From Acetobacter ghanensis (GTDB taxonomy: Bacteria; Pseudomonadota; Alphaproteobacteria; Acetobacterales; Acetobacteraceae), in NCBI RefSeq assembly GCF_001499675.1, contig NZ_LN609302.1, forward strand, positions 2,017,896 to 2,081,895: 64,000 nt of DNA. The letters run 5' to 3'. Positions within the stretch are counted from its first letter, which is position 1; each line of letters opens with the position of its first letter. Made by a program: the position numbers and the translations under genes. Shown here piece by piece: positions 1 to 8,367 of this stretch. Under the pieces are notes generated by a model. The model saw only the letters and a list, made by a program, of their open reading frames with translations. It was not told the origin of the DNA and ran no database searches.

Positions 1-793
1 AAGGAATGTCGTATGAAATGCGGCTCACGCTTAAATCGAACACACGGATGCAGTCTCCCCAGACCACAAACACAATACATAGGCAGGCACACACTAACCT
101 CCCCACCAACGAAATGGCGTTAGTCGCTCACAAGAATCGTAAAACGCTCACTTACCTCTCAAAACCGAGGCGTTTTGGCCCCAAAAAGCTAACACAATTT
201 ATTACTCTAAATTTCTAACGCCATATTCGATAGCAGAGGTAACTGACTGCGCTGCCAACTCCCTTCGGCGGCAGTTACGCCCCATGCCGCCCTCATATTA
301 TCGCTCAATCCGGCACAATCGATAGCACCATACGAACAAGCCGTCAGATGCGGAAAACACTGCAATCGTGTGCCATAGTGCGCTCACGAGTAACGCTGCA
401 TTCCAGCATTGGTTTCCCTCACCTTACTTGCGGTCTTCCCTTATTTTAGCCACCTTTCCACTTTGTAAGGACAGTCCCAACACCATCCATTGGCGACATA
501 CCAAACATAATGCCGTGTCATTGCTTGGAAATAGTGTTTTCAGCCTGATTTTCTGCGGGAAAGATGATGCCTCAATCATGCCTGAGCAGACGCCCTGCCC
601 CAAAGCGCTTCGTCCCCACCTCAATGGTGTCCGGTACACCTAATGACGGGGCCGACCGACCTTCCCGGTCTCATGATACTTTCATAAATCTGCAAAAAGA
701 CTATATACGCCTGACGTTCGACCTTCTGGGGGACGGACTAACTGCGCCGGTTGGCGCCGCCGCAATTTCTGATTTTCTTCGAATGGCCAACTG
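1..793. other. Upstream region with no convincing gene
   Basis: No open frame here looks like a protein: the candidates are short, compositionally odd, overlap each other on both strands and lack ribosome-binding sites. A frame covering 564-794 ends where the next gene's ATG begins, but it resembles no family I know. An imperfect stem-loop (aaaacgc at 141-147 with gcgtttt at 170-176, with a smaller nested stem) could be a terminator of a gene to the left. A weak promoter-like pair (CTTTCA 679-684, 17 bases, TATATA 702-707) lies about 90 bases before the acyl ligase start. Otherwise I see nothing in this stretch. Confidence 0.5.
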
Positions 794-2559
794 ATGAACA
801 TTATGAACCCAGCCTCTGCACCCACCACGGAAGTCACGCTCCAGCCGCTTCCTTCCGCGTCTGGACAGCTCCGCCGTTACGGTGATTTTGCGACATTCCC
901 GGATGCGCTGGATTATGCAGCACTGGGTAATGCCGGGTTCAACATCTATTCTGGCAAAGGCGTTCTGCTAGAAGCCTTGCCGTACAGTAAGCTGCGGGTA
1001 CAGGCCATTGAGACAGCAAAACGCCTGCTGGGGATGGGATTGCAGGCGGGCGACCGTGTAGCCATTGTTGCGGAAAGCGACGGTGACTTCGCCCGTATCT
1101 TTTTTGGCTGCCAGTACGCAGGCCTTGTTGCGGCCCCCCTCCCCTCCCTGTCGCGTTTGGTGGCAAAGACGCTTATCTAAGCACCCTGCGCGGCATGATC
1201 ACCAGTGCACAGGCCAGCGCTGTTGTTATTCCGGACATTATTGAAGGCTGGACGGATGATATTGTAAGCGGGCTCGGCCTCGTTTTTGCTGGCTCTCCCA
1301 GAGAGCTTATGGCTCGCCCCGTGCCCGATATGGAACTGAGTCCGGTTGACCCCGAGGCCCTCTCCTACCTTCAGTTTTCTTCTGGTAGCACCCGCTTCCC
1401 AATGGGTGTTTGCGTCTCGCAGCGTTCCGGCATGGCCAATGTTGCCGCCATTGCTCATGATGGGTTGCAGGTCAAAGAAACCGGCGACCGCTGCGTGAGC
1501 TGGCTGCCACTGTACCATGACATGGGGCTTGTTGGCTTCTTTCTGACCCCCATGACCTGCCAGCTGACGGTTGATCTACTGCCAACGCGTGAATTTGCAC
1601 GCCGCCCGCATGTTTGGCTGGACCTTATTAGCCGCAACCGTGGCACCATCGCCTACAGCCCCTCTTTTGGCTACGAGCTTTGCGCCCGCCGCCCTGCCGC
1701 CGCTGGCCTTGACCTCTCCTGCTGGCGCGTAGCCGGTATTGGTGGCGATATGATCCGCGCCCACATTCTGCAAGAATTTGCGGAACGGTTTGCCCCTGCC
1801 GGATTTAGCGCAAAAGCCTTTGTAGCCAGCTACGGCATGGCCGAAGCCACACTTGCCATCAGCTTTGTGCCCCTCAATACGGGCATTGAAACAGATACGA
1901 TTGACCTCCCTCTGCTGGAAAGCAAAGGGATTGCCCGCGCACCAACGTCCCCCTCCACCCCCAGCAGAACCTTTGTCATCTGCGGGAAGGTGCTGCCCGG
2001 ACACGCCATGGAAGTGCGCGACCCGGACGGACAGGTACTCAAGGACCGTGAAATCGGCACCATTTATGTGCGTGGCCCAAGCCTTATGTCTGGCTACTTC
2101 CGTATGCCCGAAGAAACCTCGCAGGTTCTGGACAAGGACAAATGGCTGAACACGGGTGATCTGGGCTACATGCTGAATGGCCAGATTGTTGTCACCGGTC
2201 GCGCCAAAGACCTGATCATTATCAACGGCCGCAATATCTGGCCGCAGGATCTGGAATGGTCGGCCGAAACGCATATTCCAGCACTGCGCAGCCGCGACGT
2301 TGCTGTTTTCTCCTTGGAAAAAGACAACCATGAGGAAATTGTGGCGCTGATCCAGTGCCGCACAACCAACCCTGAAGCGCGCGAAGCCCTGCGCACAGAA
2401 ACAGCAAGCCTCTTCCGCAGGCTGCATGGGGTTGATGTCTCGGTTGTTCTGGTTCCGCCTCACACGCTGCCGCAGACTTCCTCCGGCAAACTGACGCGCG
2501 CCAAGGCCCGTACGATGTACGTGAACGGAGCATTTGCCCAGCAGCCCGAAGTGGCCTGA
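794..2559 (+). pseudogene. Fatty acyl-AMP / acyl-ACP ligase, frameshifted
   Basis: This adenylate-forming enzyme would activate a fatty acid with ATP and probably load it on the adjacent carrier protein for sphingolipid synthesis. The first frame (794-1180) gives the N-terminal part. The second frame (1195-2559) gives the rest, with the P-loop FSSGSTRFP, YGMAEATL, the TGDLGY aspartate, GRAKDLIIINGRNIWPQD and a C-terminal SSGKLTR lysine. Adding one C to the run at 1141-1144 joins the frames into about 588 residues and restores the PLPLPVAFGGKDAY segment typical of fatty acyl-AMP ligases. The P-loop ends PMGV rather than the usual PKGV. The start may be ATG 794 or ATG 803, and neither has a strong ribosome-binding site. 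It lies upstream of the ACP and serine palmitoyltransferase genes, the arrangement known for bacterial ceramide genes. The lesion may be real or a sequencing error in a C-rich tract. Confidence 0.85.
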
Positions 2560-2683
2560 CAGGCATACCGTTCACCCCCTGTGAGGGAGAGGCTGGTCAA
2601 ATCCGGTTTTTTCTCTCATAAGGCGGCCACAGCGGGCAGAAGCTCGGCTTGATATTACTGCCATAAAGGATGAAGGACCCAAC

Positions 2684-2935
2684 ATGAGCGAAACCGTTGA
2701 AAGCGTTTCCGCGCTGATCATCCAAAAGCTTCTTGCCAATCCCAAAGTCCCACGCGACATCGACGGCAACTGCAAGATCATGGAAGATCTGGCATTTGAC
2801 TCTCTCGCAGTCATGAACTTTGTCATGGAAGTGGAAGACAGTCTGGACGTATCCGTCCCGCTCGACAAGCTGGCGGACATTCGCACGATCAATGACCTTG
2901 CCGCCTGCATTGTTGATCTGAAGAACAAAGGGTAA
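2684..2935 (+). CDS. Acyl carrier protein of the sphingolipid cluster
   Basis: This 83-residue acidic helical protein has the phosphopantetheine attachment motif DSL at Ser40 (AFDSLAVMNF). It would carry the fatty acyl group as a thioester in the cytoplasm. Its position between an acyl-activating enzyme and serine palmitoyltransferase (6-base gap) suggests a dedicated ACP supplying acyl-ACP for sphingoid base or ceramide formation rather than the housekeeping fatty-acid ACP. A GAAGGA ribosome-binding site lies just before the ATG. The family is clear. The dedicated role is inferred from neighbourhood and from the similar ACP-spt pairing known in sphingolipid-producing alphaproteobacteria such as Caulobacter. 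Confidence 0.9.
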   Translation: MSETVESVSALIIQKLLANPKVPRDIDGNCKIMEDLAFDSLAVMNFVMEVEDSLDVSVPLDKLADIRTINDLAACIVDLKNKG

Positions 2936-2941
2936 GCGTGC

Positions 2942-4156
2942 ATGGCGTCTCTGTTTTCCAAATTTGAGGGCCTTGCGGGCGCTCTTGGCTCTGTTGTAGC
3001 GGCTGGTGGACGTAATCCTTTTGCCGTTGTGATTGAGAAGCCGATCTCATCCACTGTTGGGATTATCGAAGGGCGGGAAACCCTGCTGTTCGGCACCAAC
3101 AACTATCTGGGCCTCAGCCAGTCGGAGCGGGCCATCAAGGCGGCGCAGGCAGCAGCGGCAACCTGTGGTGTTGGCACAACCGGCTCCCGCATTGCCAACG
3201 GAACGCAGTCTCTCCACCGCAGTCTGGAACGCCAGATCGCCGATTTTTTCAAACGGCGTGACGCCATGGTGTTCTCCACAGGGTACCAGGCCAATCTGGG
3301 CATGATATCGGCGCTGGCCGGGAAAGATGACTTTCTGCTGCTGGATGCAGATAGCCATGCCAGCATTTATGACGGCAGCCGCCTAAGCGCTGCACAGGTT
3401 ATCCGCTTCCGCCACAACAGCCCGGATGATCTTTACAAGCGCCTCAAACGTCTGGATGCCCCCAACAGCGCCAAACTGATTGTTGTAGAGGGCATTTATT
3501 CCATGACGGGCAATGTTGCCCCCATGGCAGAGTTTGCCGCAGTCAAGCGGGAAACTGGCGCTTACCTGATGGTTGATGAAGCCCATTCCTTTGGTGTTCT
3601 GGGCGAGCATGGTCGTGGCGCGGCTGAAGCCGAAGGGGTGGAAGCCGATGTTGACTTTGTTGTCGGCACCTTCTCCAAAAGCCTTGGCACAGTCGGCGGC
3701 TACTGCGTTTCGGACCATCCGGAGCTGGAACTGGTTCGTCTGAACTGCCGCCCTTACATGTTTACCGCGTCACTCCCGCCTGAAGTTATTGCGGCTACAG
3801 GCGCAGCGCTTGAAGATATGATTGCGCACCCCGAACTGCGTCAGCAGCTTATGTCCAACGCAGCACATCTCCACGCGGGGTTCATGAAGCTGGGGCTGAA
3901 CGCCAGCAAACGGGTCAGCCCGGTTATTGCCGTAACGCTGGATACGGTTGAGCAGGCCATTCCCATGTGGAACAGGCTTTTGAAGCTTGGCGTGTATGTC
4001 AACCTCAGCCTGCCACCTGCCACACCTGATTCACGCCCATTGCTGCGCTGCTCTGTTATGGCGACACACACGCCAGAACAAATTGATCAAGCCATTGCGG
4101 TATTTGGTCAGGCGGCTGTGGACTGTGGCGTGCCCCTACAGGCAAACGCCGCATAA
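2942..4156 (+). CDS. spt: Serine palmitoyltransferase
   Basis: This 404-residue PLP-dependent alpha-oxoamine synthase condenses serine with an acyl thioester to give 3-ketosphinganine, the first committed step of sphingolipid synthesis. Visible features are the substrate loop GTNNYLGLS (51-59), the Gly-rich GTTGSRIANG (78-87), the cofactor aspartate in DEAHSFG (212-218) and the Schiff-base lysine in TFSKSLGTVGGY (Lys246). The family also contains KBL, BioF and HemA. The neighbours (ACP, acyl ligase, lipid kinase) and the lack of biotin, heme or threonine-degradation genes favour serine palmitoyltransferase. Its stop is 4 bases from the stop of the convergent gene. Ceramide synthase and ketosphinganine reductase are not in this window. 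Confidence 0.88.
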   Translation: MASLFSKFEGLAGALGSVVAAGGRNPFAVVIEKPISSTVGIIEGRETLLFGTNNYLGLSQSERAIKAAQAAAATCGVGTTGSRIANGTQSLHRSLERQIADFFKRRDAMVFSTGYQANLGMISALAGKDDFLLLDADSHASIYDGSRLSAAQVIRFRHNSPDDLYKRLKRLDAPNSAKLIVVEGIYSMTGNVAPMAEFAAVKRETGAYLMVDEAHSFGVLGEHGRGAAEAEGVEADVDFVVGTFSKSLGTVGGYCVSDHPELELVRLNCRPYMFTASLPPEVIAATGAALEDMIAHPELRQQLMSNAAHLHAGFMKLGLNASKRVSPVIAVTLDTVEQAIPMWNRLLKLGVYVNLSLPPATPDSRPLLRCSVMATHTPEQIDQAIAVFGQAAVDCGVPLQANAA

Positions 4157-4160
4157 CCCT

Positions 4161-5141
4161 CTAACGCTGTTTAAAGGCCCCTTGCCGCCAGAGCTTCCAC
4201 AGCACTGGCGGAGCCGCCAGAAGTGGATGCTTTTCCGCAAATGGACTAAGGGCTATTTCTATTCCGCTATGCCGCCTGACTTTCCATGCGGCATAGCGCG
4301 CACTCCCCTTGAATGTATAAACGGCCTTGATAAGCCGTAGAATATTGAGCGGACGCCCCAGACGGGCGCGCAAACGCCACTGATGCTGGGCTTTTGCCCT
4401 TTGGCTCTCCGCAATATCCGGGGCCACATTCCCCGCGTCCTGCACAAACGTTATGCCAGCAAGTTGCCAACAGGGTAGCAGGACGCGTTCATAATGGTCC
4501 TGATTGGCATCAACTATACCGCTACTCCGCCGACCGTTTTCAACCCGCAGTTCCGCTTTATAGGTGTTTGCGTATAGCGCGTTCCAGAACGCCGTAAGTG
4601 GCCCTCTGTCTGGCCCCAGCAGAGCCGCCCACCTTGCTGCCGTAACGTTGGCCCGCAGAATGCACTGCGTTATGGCATGACCAGCTTTTATATTCTGCTG
4701 CCAGACCAGACGCACAGGTTGGGAAAAGCGCGCCCAGACCGTGGTATTGAGCGTAGCAAAACCCGTTAACGTACGCAGTTGCGCCAAAGAAAGAATAGCA
4801 ACCTTGGCCCGCATAGCGCGCCCCGCAACCTGCAACTCTTTATATTCAACATTGGGAGGCAGCACGGCATTGGCCAGGCAGGCTAGCCGGGAACGCGGCC
4901 AATCCGACTGCTTGCTTACAATAATGTAAAAATCGAGCAGCGTATCGTCATCAATCCCGCTCCGAAGGCCAGAGCCGTAAAACAGAACTCCCAGTGGCCG
5001 CACGGTCCCCAGCATCTGCTCCACAAACTGCGTCACCTCGGGGGCTACTGGTGTAGCCAGTTCATGCGCGAGCAAATGCATCAGCTGGTGCGTCGCCTCC
5101 CTGCGCATACTGCGTTCGGTCCCTGCCATTTGTTCAGCCAT
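4161..5141 (-). CDS. Tam41-type cytidylyltransferase homologue
   Basis: This 326-residue protein resembles the mitochondrial Tam41/Mmp37 family, which makes CDP-diacylglycerol from phosphatidic acid and CTP. Three parts match my knowledge of that family: the nucleotidyltransferase motif FYGSGLRSG followed by LLDFYIIV (about 54-74), the central KELQVAGRAMRAKVAIL segment (about 102-118), and a basic C-terminal stretch LIKAVYTFKGSARYAAWKV (about 273-291). It overlaps the lipid kinase stop by one base (TAATG), so the two are translationally coupled. Next to serine palmitoyltransferase, a plausible substrate is ceramide 1-phosphate, giving a CDP-ceramide, although phosphatidate is possible. The family call rests on remembered motifs, and the substrate is inference. 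Confidence 0.75.
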   Translation of the reverse strand: MAEQMAGTERSMRREATHQLMHLLAHELATPVAPEVTQFVEQMLGTVRPLGVLFYGSGLRSGIDDDTLLDFYIIVSKQSDWPRSRLACLANAVLPPNVEYKELQVAGRAMRAKVAILSLAQLRTLTGFATLNTTVWARFSQPVRLVWQQNIKAGHAITQCILRANVTAARWAALLGPDRGPLTAFWNALYANTYKAELRVENGRRSSGIVDANQDHYERVLLPCWQLAGITFVQDAGNVAPDIAESQRAKAQHQWRLRARLGRPLNILRLIKAVYTFKGSARYAAWKVRRHSGIEIALSPFAEKHPLLAAPPVLWKLWRQGAFKQR

Positions 5142-6121
5142 TACGCATAAAGAAAGGAAACAACTGGCCCCGCCTCAATGGTGAAGTCTTCGTCCTCTCC
5201 CGGCTCCAGAATTTCACCATCCAGCACAAACGCCTCGGCTGTGTGCATTTGGAGTGCCTGCACTGACCCACTCTGGTAAGCGGGCATCCGACGCAACCAC
5301 TCAGGCGCTTTACCACGCAACAATGACCACACGGCCCTCATCAGAGAGGGCGGGTAAGCCGCCACATCCAGATAATGCATACCATGACATGCCGCGCCAC
5401 CGGCCCGCCAGAACGGCCAGACACCATAGGGCAATGTGTTCAGAGCCGTGCAAAGCACCATAAAATGGTTCCGCACGTTACTGGCCTTGCCATCGTACTC
5501 CAGTCTGGCAGGCGCACCAGCCATCCAGCCATCACGCTGGCGCGGAAGCAGAAGTTGCATAACAGTCATAACCAAAGTTGCCACAACGGCCATGTCATGC
5601 GCATAGCGTTTAAGAACAGCCGGGTGGTGCGCAATGCTTATGCCACGGCCAAAAGCTCCCATTCCGCCAAAAAAGCCAAGCACATCTGCGCCATCATGCC
5701 CTTTACGCCGCACAACCAAAGGCCGCCGCTGTTTGACTTTGAGCATCGCCTGCCCCGAGCGCAATTCGGCCTGTAAAAAGCGCAAAGCCTCAGCCCCACG
5801 CTTGCCATAACCAACATCCGCAGCAATCAGGTTGGTATTGCCTGATGGAATAACTGCAACGGGCGGCCATTCGTCTTTTGGCCAGGCAGAAGCATGTAGG
5901 GCGCTCAGCACCTTGCCGACTGTGCCGTCCCCTCCGTCGACAACAATACAGGACACTCCACGCGTGCGCAGGTCCTCCACAGCAGCCTCTAGGGCCGCAT
6001 GTGTGCTGGGTGCGTAAAACAGCATATTTGGCACAGCCTGAAGGCTTTGGAGGTAGTCCGGTCCGTTTTTCAGGTTTTTCCGGCTAAACGGATTGTAAAT
6101 AAGGGCTAGATGGTCGGGCAC
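5141..6121 (-). CDS. Lipid kinase, diacylglycerol/ceramide kinase superfamily
   Basis: This protein of about 326 residues has the DAGK catalytic fold: N-terminal NPFSRKN (11-17), the nucleotide-binding VVDGGDGTVGK (about 81-91), a second glycine-containing loop IPSGNTNLIA (about 111-120) and LDGEI near the C-terminus. Such enzymes phosphorylate a lipid hydroxyl using ATP at the membrane face. Eukaryotic ceramide and sphingosine kinases belong to the same superfamily. The coupled Tam41-like gene and nearby serine palmitoyltransferase make ceramide or a sphingoid base the likely acceptor, but this is inference. The start is a GTG (complement of 6119-6121). It is divergent from the metallophosphoesterase operon. 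Confidence 0.82.
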   Translation of the reverse strand: MPDHLALIYNPFSRKNLKNGPDYLQSLQAVPNMLFYAPSTHAALEAAVEDLRTRGVSCIVVDGGDGTVGKVLSALHASAWPKDEWPPVAVIPSGNTNLIAADVGYGKRGAEALRFLQAELRSGQAMLKVKQRRPLVVRRKGHDGADVLGFFGGMGAFGRGISIAHHPAVLKRYAHDMAVVATLVMTVMQLLLPRQRDGWMAGAPARLEYDGKASNVRNHFMVLCTALNTLPYGVWPFWRAGGAACHGMHYLDVAAYPPSLMRAVWSLLRGKAPEWLRRMPAYQSGSVQALQMHTAEAFVLDGEILEPGEDEDFTIEAGPVVSFLYA

Positions 6122-6160
6122 GCAGGTACTCTATAATGCACATGTTGCAGGTCGGTGCTT

Positions 6161-6188
6161 TTGCCCCGGCTCGGCTCAGTGGTATAAA
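6161..6188 (+). promoter_or_regulatory. Candidate sigma-70 promoter of the lpt/hydroxylase operon
   Basis: TTGCCC at 6161-6166 and TATAAA at 6183-6188 are separated by 16 bases. Transcription would start near 6195, giving a leader of about 58 bases if the downstream gene begins at the TTG at 6253. The position inside the longer open frame argues against the upstream ATG at 6136. Confidence 0.4.
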
Positions 6189-6252
6189 GAGCCGGAGCGC
6201 GCTTGTCACATATTGTACGCTGGCAGCGCTCCTGACTGGAGAACTAATTTTT

Positions 6253-7161
6253 TTGGCCAGCGTTCATATTGCCCATTTTTCCGACCCGCATCTGCCACTG
6301 ACCAGCCTGCCTTCATGGCGGGAATGGCGCGTAAAGCGTGTTTTAAGCCTGTTCAGCTGGTTCTCCCGCCGCAGGCATCTGCACACGCCTCCGCCGCTGG
6401 AGCAGGTCATGCGCGATATTCATCAATTCCACCCGGATATGGTAGCCATTACGGGGGACATGACTAATCTGGGCCTCCTGTCCGAATTCCGGGCGGCGCA
6501 ACGTTGGTTACAAGACCAGCATCTCCCTCCCACCCTGCTCGTACCCGGCAACCATGAAGCTCTGGTGCGTGAGCGGAGCGCCGAAAAACGCGCTCTATGG
6601 GCTCCCTGGCTCCATATGAGCGAGAACCAAAAAGCGCCCTCTGTTCTGATCCGGGATCATGTAGCACTCATTGGCCTGAACACGGCCGTCCCTTCTTTTC
6701 CTTTTCTGGCTACAGGACGCGCCGGGCGGGAACAGCTGGACCTTCTGGCCAAGACGCTGAAAAATCTTGGAGAGACTGGTTTATGCCGCATTGTGCTGCT
6801 ACATCACCCTCCGGTCACCAGACTGGTGGACAAGCGTAAAGGGCTGACGGACCTGAACACCCTTCAGGACGTCCTGCGGCAGGAAGGGGCGGAACTGGTG
6901 CTGCATGGACATTCCCACCGCGCAACCTTCTGCACTATTCCGGGAACGCAGATTCCTGTTGTGGGAACAACCTCCGCTTCCCACATTGCAAATAGCCCGG
7001 AAAAAGCCGCAGGCTGGAACCGGATTACCATTACCGCCCTACCCGGCACATGGGGTATTGATGTGCAGCGCAGAGCACTTGGCACGGATGGTTTGATGCA
7101 CAACTGTGAGACTGGCGGCGTTTACACACTCAATCGCCATTTACCGAAAACCACAGTATGA
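6253..7161 (+). CDS. Metallophosphoesterase
   Basis: A calcineurin-like phosphoesterase with all metal-binding motifs in order: HFSDPHL, GDMTN, GNHE, LLHHPP and HGHSH. It would hydrolyse a phosphomonoester or diester with a two-metal centre. The frame is open from an ATG at 6136, but that would leave 39 residues before the first strand and only 14 bases to the divergent kinase gene. The TTG at 6253 has a GGAGA site about 10 bases upstream and puts the first motif at the usual place, so I prefer it (302 residues). Its last codon overlaps the LptF-like gene (ATGA). In this operon it may act on a lipid phosphate or a nucleotide-linked head group, but the substrate is unknown. Confidence 0.82.
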   Translation: MASVHIAHFSDPHLPLTSLPSWREWRVKRVLSLFSWFSRRRHLHTPPPLEQVMRDIHQFHPDMVAITGDMTNLGLLSEFRAAQRWLQDQHLPPTLLVPGNHEALVRERSAEKRALWAPWLHMSENQKAPSVLIRDHVALIGLNTAVPSFPFLATGRAGREQLDLLAKTLKNLGETGLCRIVLLHHPPVTRLVDKRKGLTDLNTLQDVLRQEGAELVLHGHSHRATFCTIPGTQIPVVGTTSASHIANSPEKAAGWNRITITALPGTWGIDVQRRALGTDGLMHNCETGGVYTLNRHLPKTTV

Positions 7162-8354
7162 CACCCTCCATGCTGAACGTGCCTGTTTTACGCCGCATTG
7201 CCCAGCGGTTCATGCCGACAACGCTTGACCGTTACCTGATCAATCAGGTCATCCCACCGTTTGCCATCGCGCTGGCTGTGGTCATGACGGCGCTTTTGCT
7301 TGAGCGGCTGCTTGTTCTGTTTAATCTGCTGGCAGCGGGCAACAACAAACTCGGGACGTTTGTTGAACTTCTGACTGCGCTGCTGCCCCATTATCTGGGA
7401 CTTGCCATACCGGCAGCACTCTGCGTGTCGGTCTTTGCCGTCATGCGGCGCATGAGCCAGAATGAGGAAATTGACGCAGCCAACAGCAGTGGCCTTTCCC
7501 TACTGCGAATTACACGCCCCTATATCCAGTTAGGGGTCGTTCTGGGGGTCGTCTCCTTTTTGCTTTACGGGTTTATCCAGCCCCACGCACGATACGATTT
7601 CCGGGCTGCTTTTTACTTTGCCAGTCACACCGGGTGGGCACCACGCCTGCAACCCCGGATGTTCGCCCGTCCATCGTCCGATCTGACCCTTGTGGCCGAG
7701 GATGTTACACAAAGCGGGTCGGAACTGAAGAATGTGTTTATTCACGACACATCAGAGCATCAGGAACGCAACATAACCGCCCATACAGGCCATATCCGCC
7801 TTGCTCCAGATGGAAGCACCGTACAGTTGGATCTGGAAGACGGAATTATGGTGTCTGATTCGGGGGATAAGGCCCCTACCCTGACCACGTTCCAGCACTC
7901 CACGCGCTACCTGACCCACGCGGCCCAGACTGCCCCGTTCAGAGAACGAGGCGAGGATGAGCGTGAGCTAACCTCACCAGAGCTGATCCGAAACCTCATC
8001 CACCGAAGCGGGAATATTGCACAGCCGCATATGTGGTCGGAGCTACACTTCCGCCTTGCCCGTAGTTTGACCATTCCATTTATTCCCCTGCTGGCAACAG
8101 CACTGGCCATGGCCCGCAAGCGCCAGCGCAACAATGCTGGCCTGCCTATTGCTTTTATTCTGATGGTCAGCTTCGACCACATCCTGCAATTCGGGCACAG
8201 CATGGTCGCAACCAAAAAACTGTCCGTGCTGATCATCTGGCTCCCCGCTTTGGTGTTTATCGCACTTTGTGTTGCGCTGCTTCTTTACCGTTCGGGTACA
8301 TTTGACCTGTGGCGCGCCCGCGGAACAAAATCGACCGCAACCCGGCCGGCATGA
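7158..8354 (+). CDS. LptF-like permease (YjgP/YjgQ family)
   Basis: This 398-residue inner-membrane protein has the LptF/LptG layout: N-terminal TYLIN-like segment (DRYLINQVIPPF), paired transmembrane helices about 35-55 and 75-95, an MRRMSQNEEIDAANSSG coupling region for the LptB ATPase (about 95-111), a periplasmic beta-rich domain about 150-285 and C-terminal membrane helices. The family extracts lipopolysaccharide from the inner membrane. Here the gene sits between a metallophosphoesterase and an LptG-like gene in a sphingolipid neighbourhood rather than beside lptD or a leucyl aminopeptidase. It may therefore be either the cell's LPS exporter or a paralogue for an anionic sphingolipid. 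The ATG overlaps the preceding stop by four bases. Confidence 0.85.
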   Translation: MTPSMLNVPVLRRIAQRFMPTTLDRYLINQVIPPFAIALAVVMTALLLERLLVLFNLLAAGNNKLGTFVELLTALLPHYLGLAIPAALCVSVFAVMRRMSQNEEIDAANSSGLSLLRITRPYIQLGVVLGVVSFLLYGFIQPHARYDFRAAFYFASHTGWAPRLQPRMFARPSSDLTLVAEDVTQSGSELKNVFIHDTSEHQERNITAHTGHIRLAPDGSTVQLDLEDGIMVSDSGDKAPTLTTFQHSTRYLTHAAQTAPFRERGEDERELTSPELIRNLIHRSGNIAQPHMWSELHFRLARSLTIPFIPLLATALAMARKRQRNNAGLPIAFILMVSFDHILQFGHSMVATKKLSVLIIWLPALVFIALCVALLLYRSGTFDLWRARGTKSTATRPA

Positions 8355-8367
8355 AGAAAACCGTATC

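Noticed and set aside
564..794. A 76-codon frame touching the acyl ligase start
   Set aside because: No ribosome-binding site, no resemblance to a family and unusual composition; probably leader sequence.
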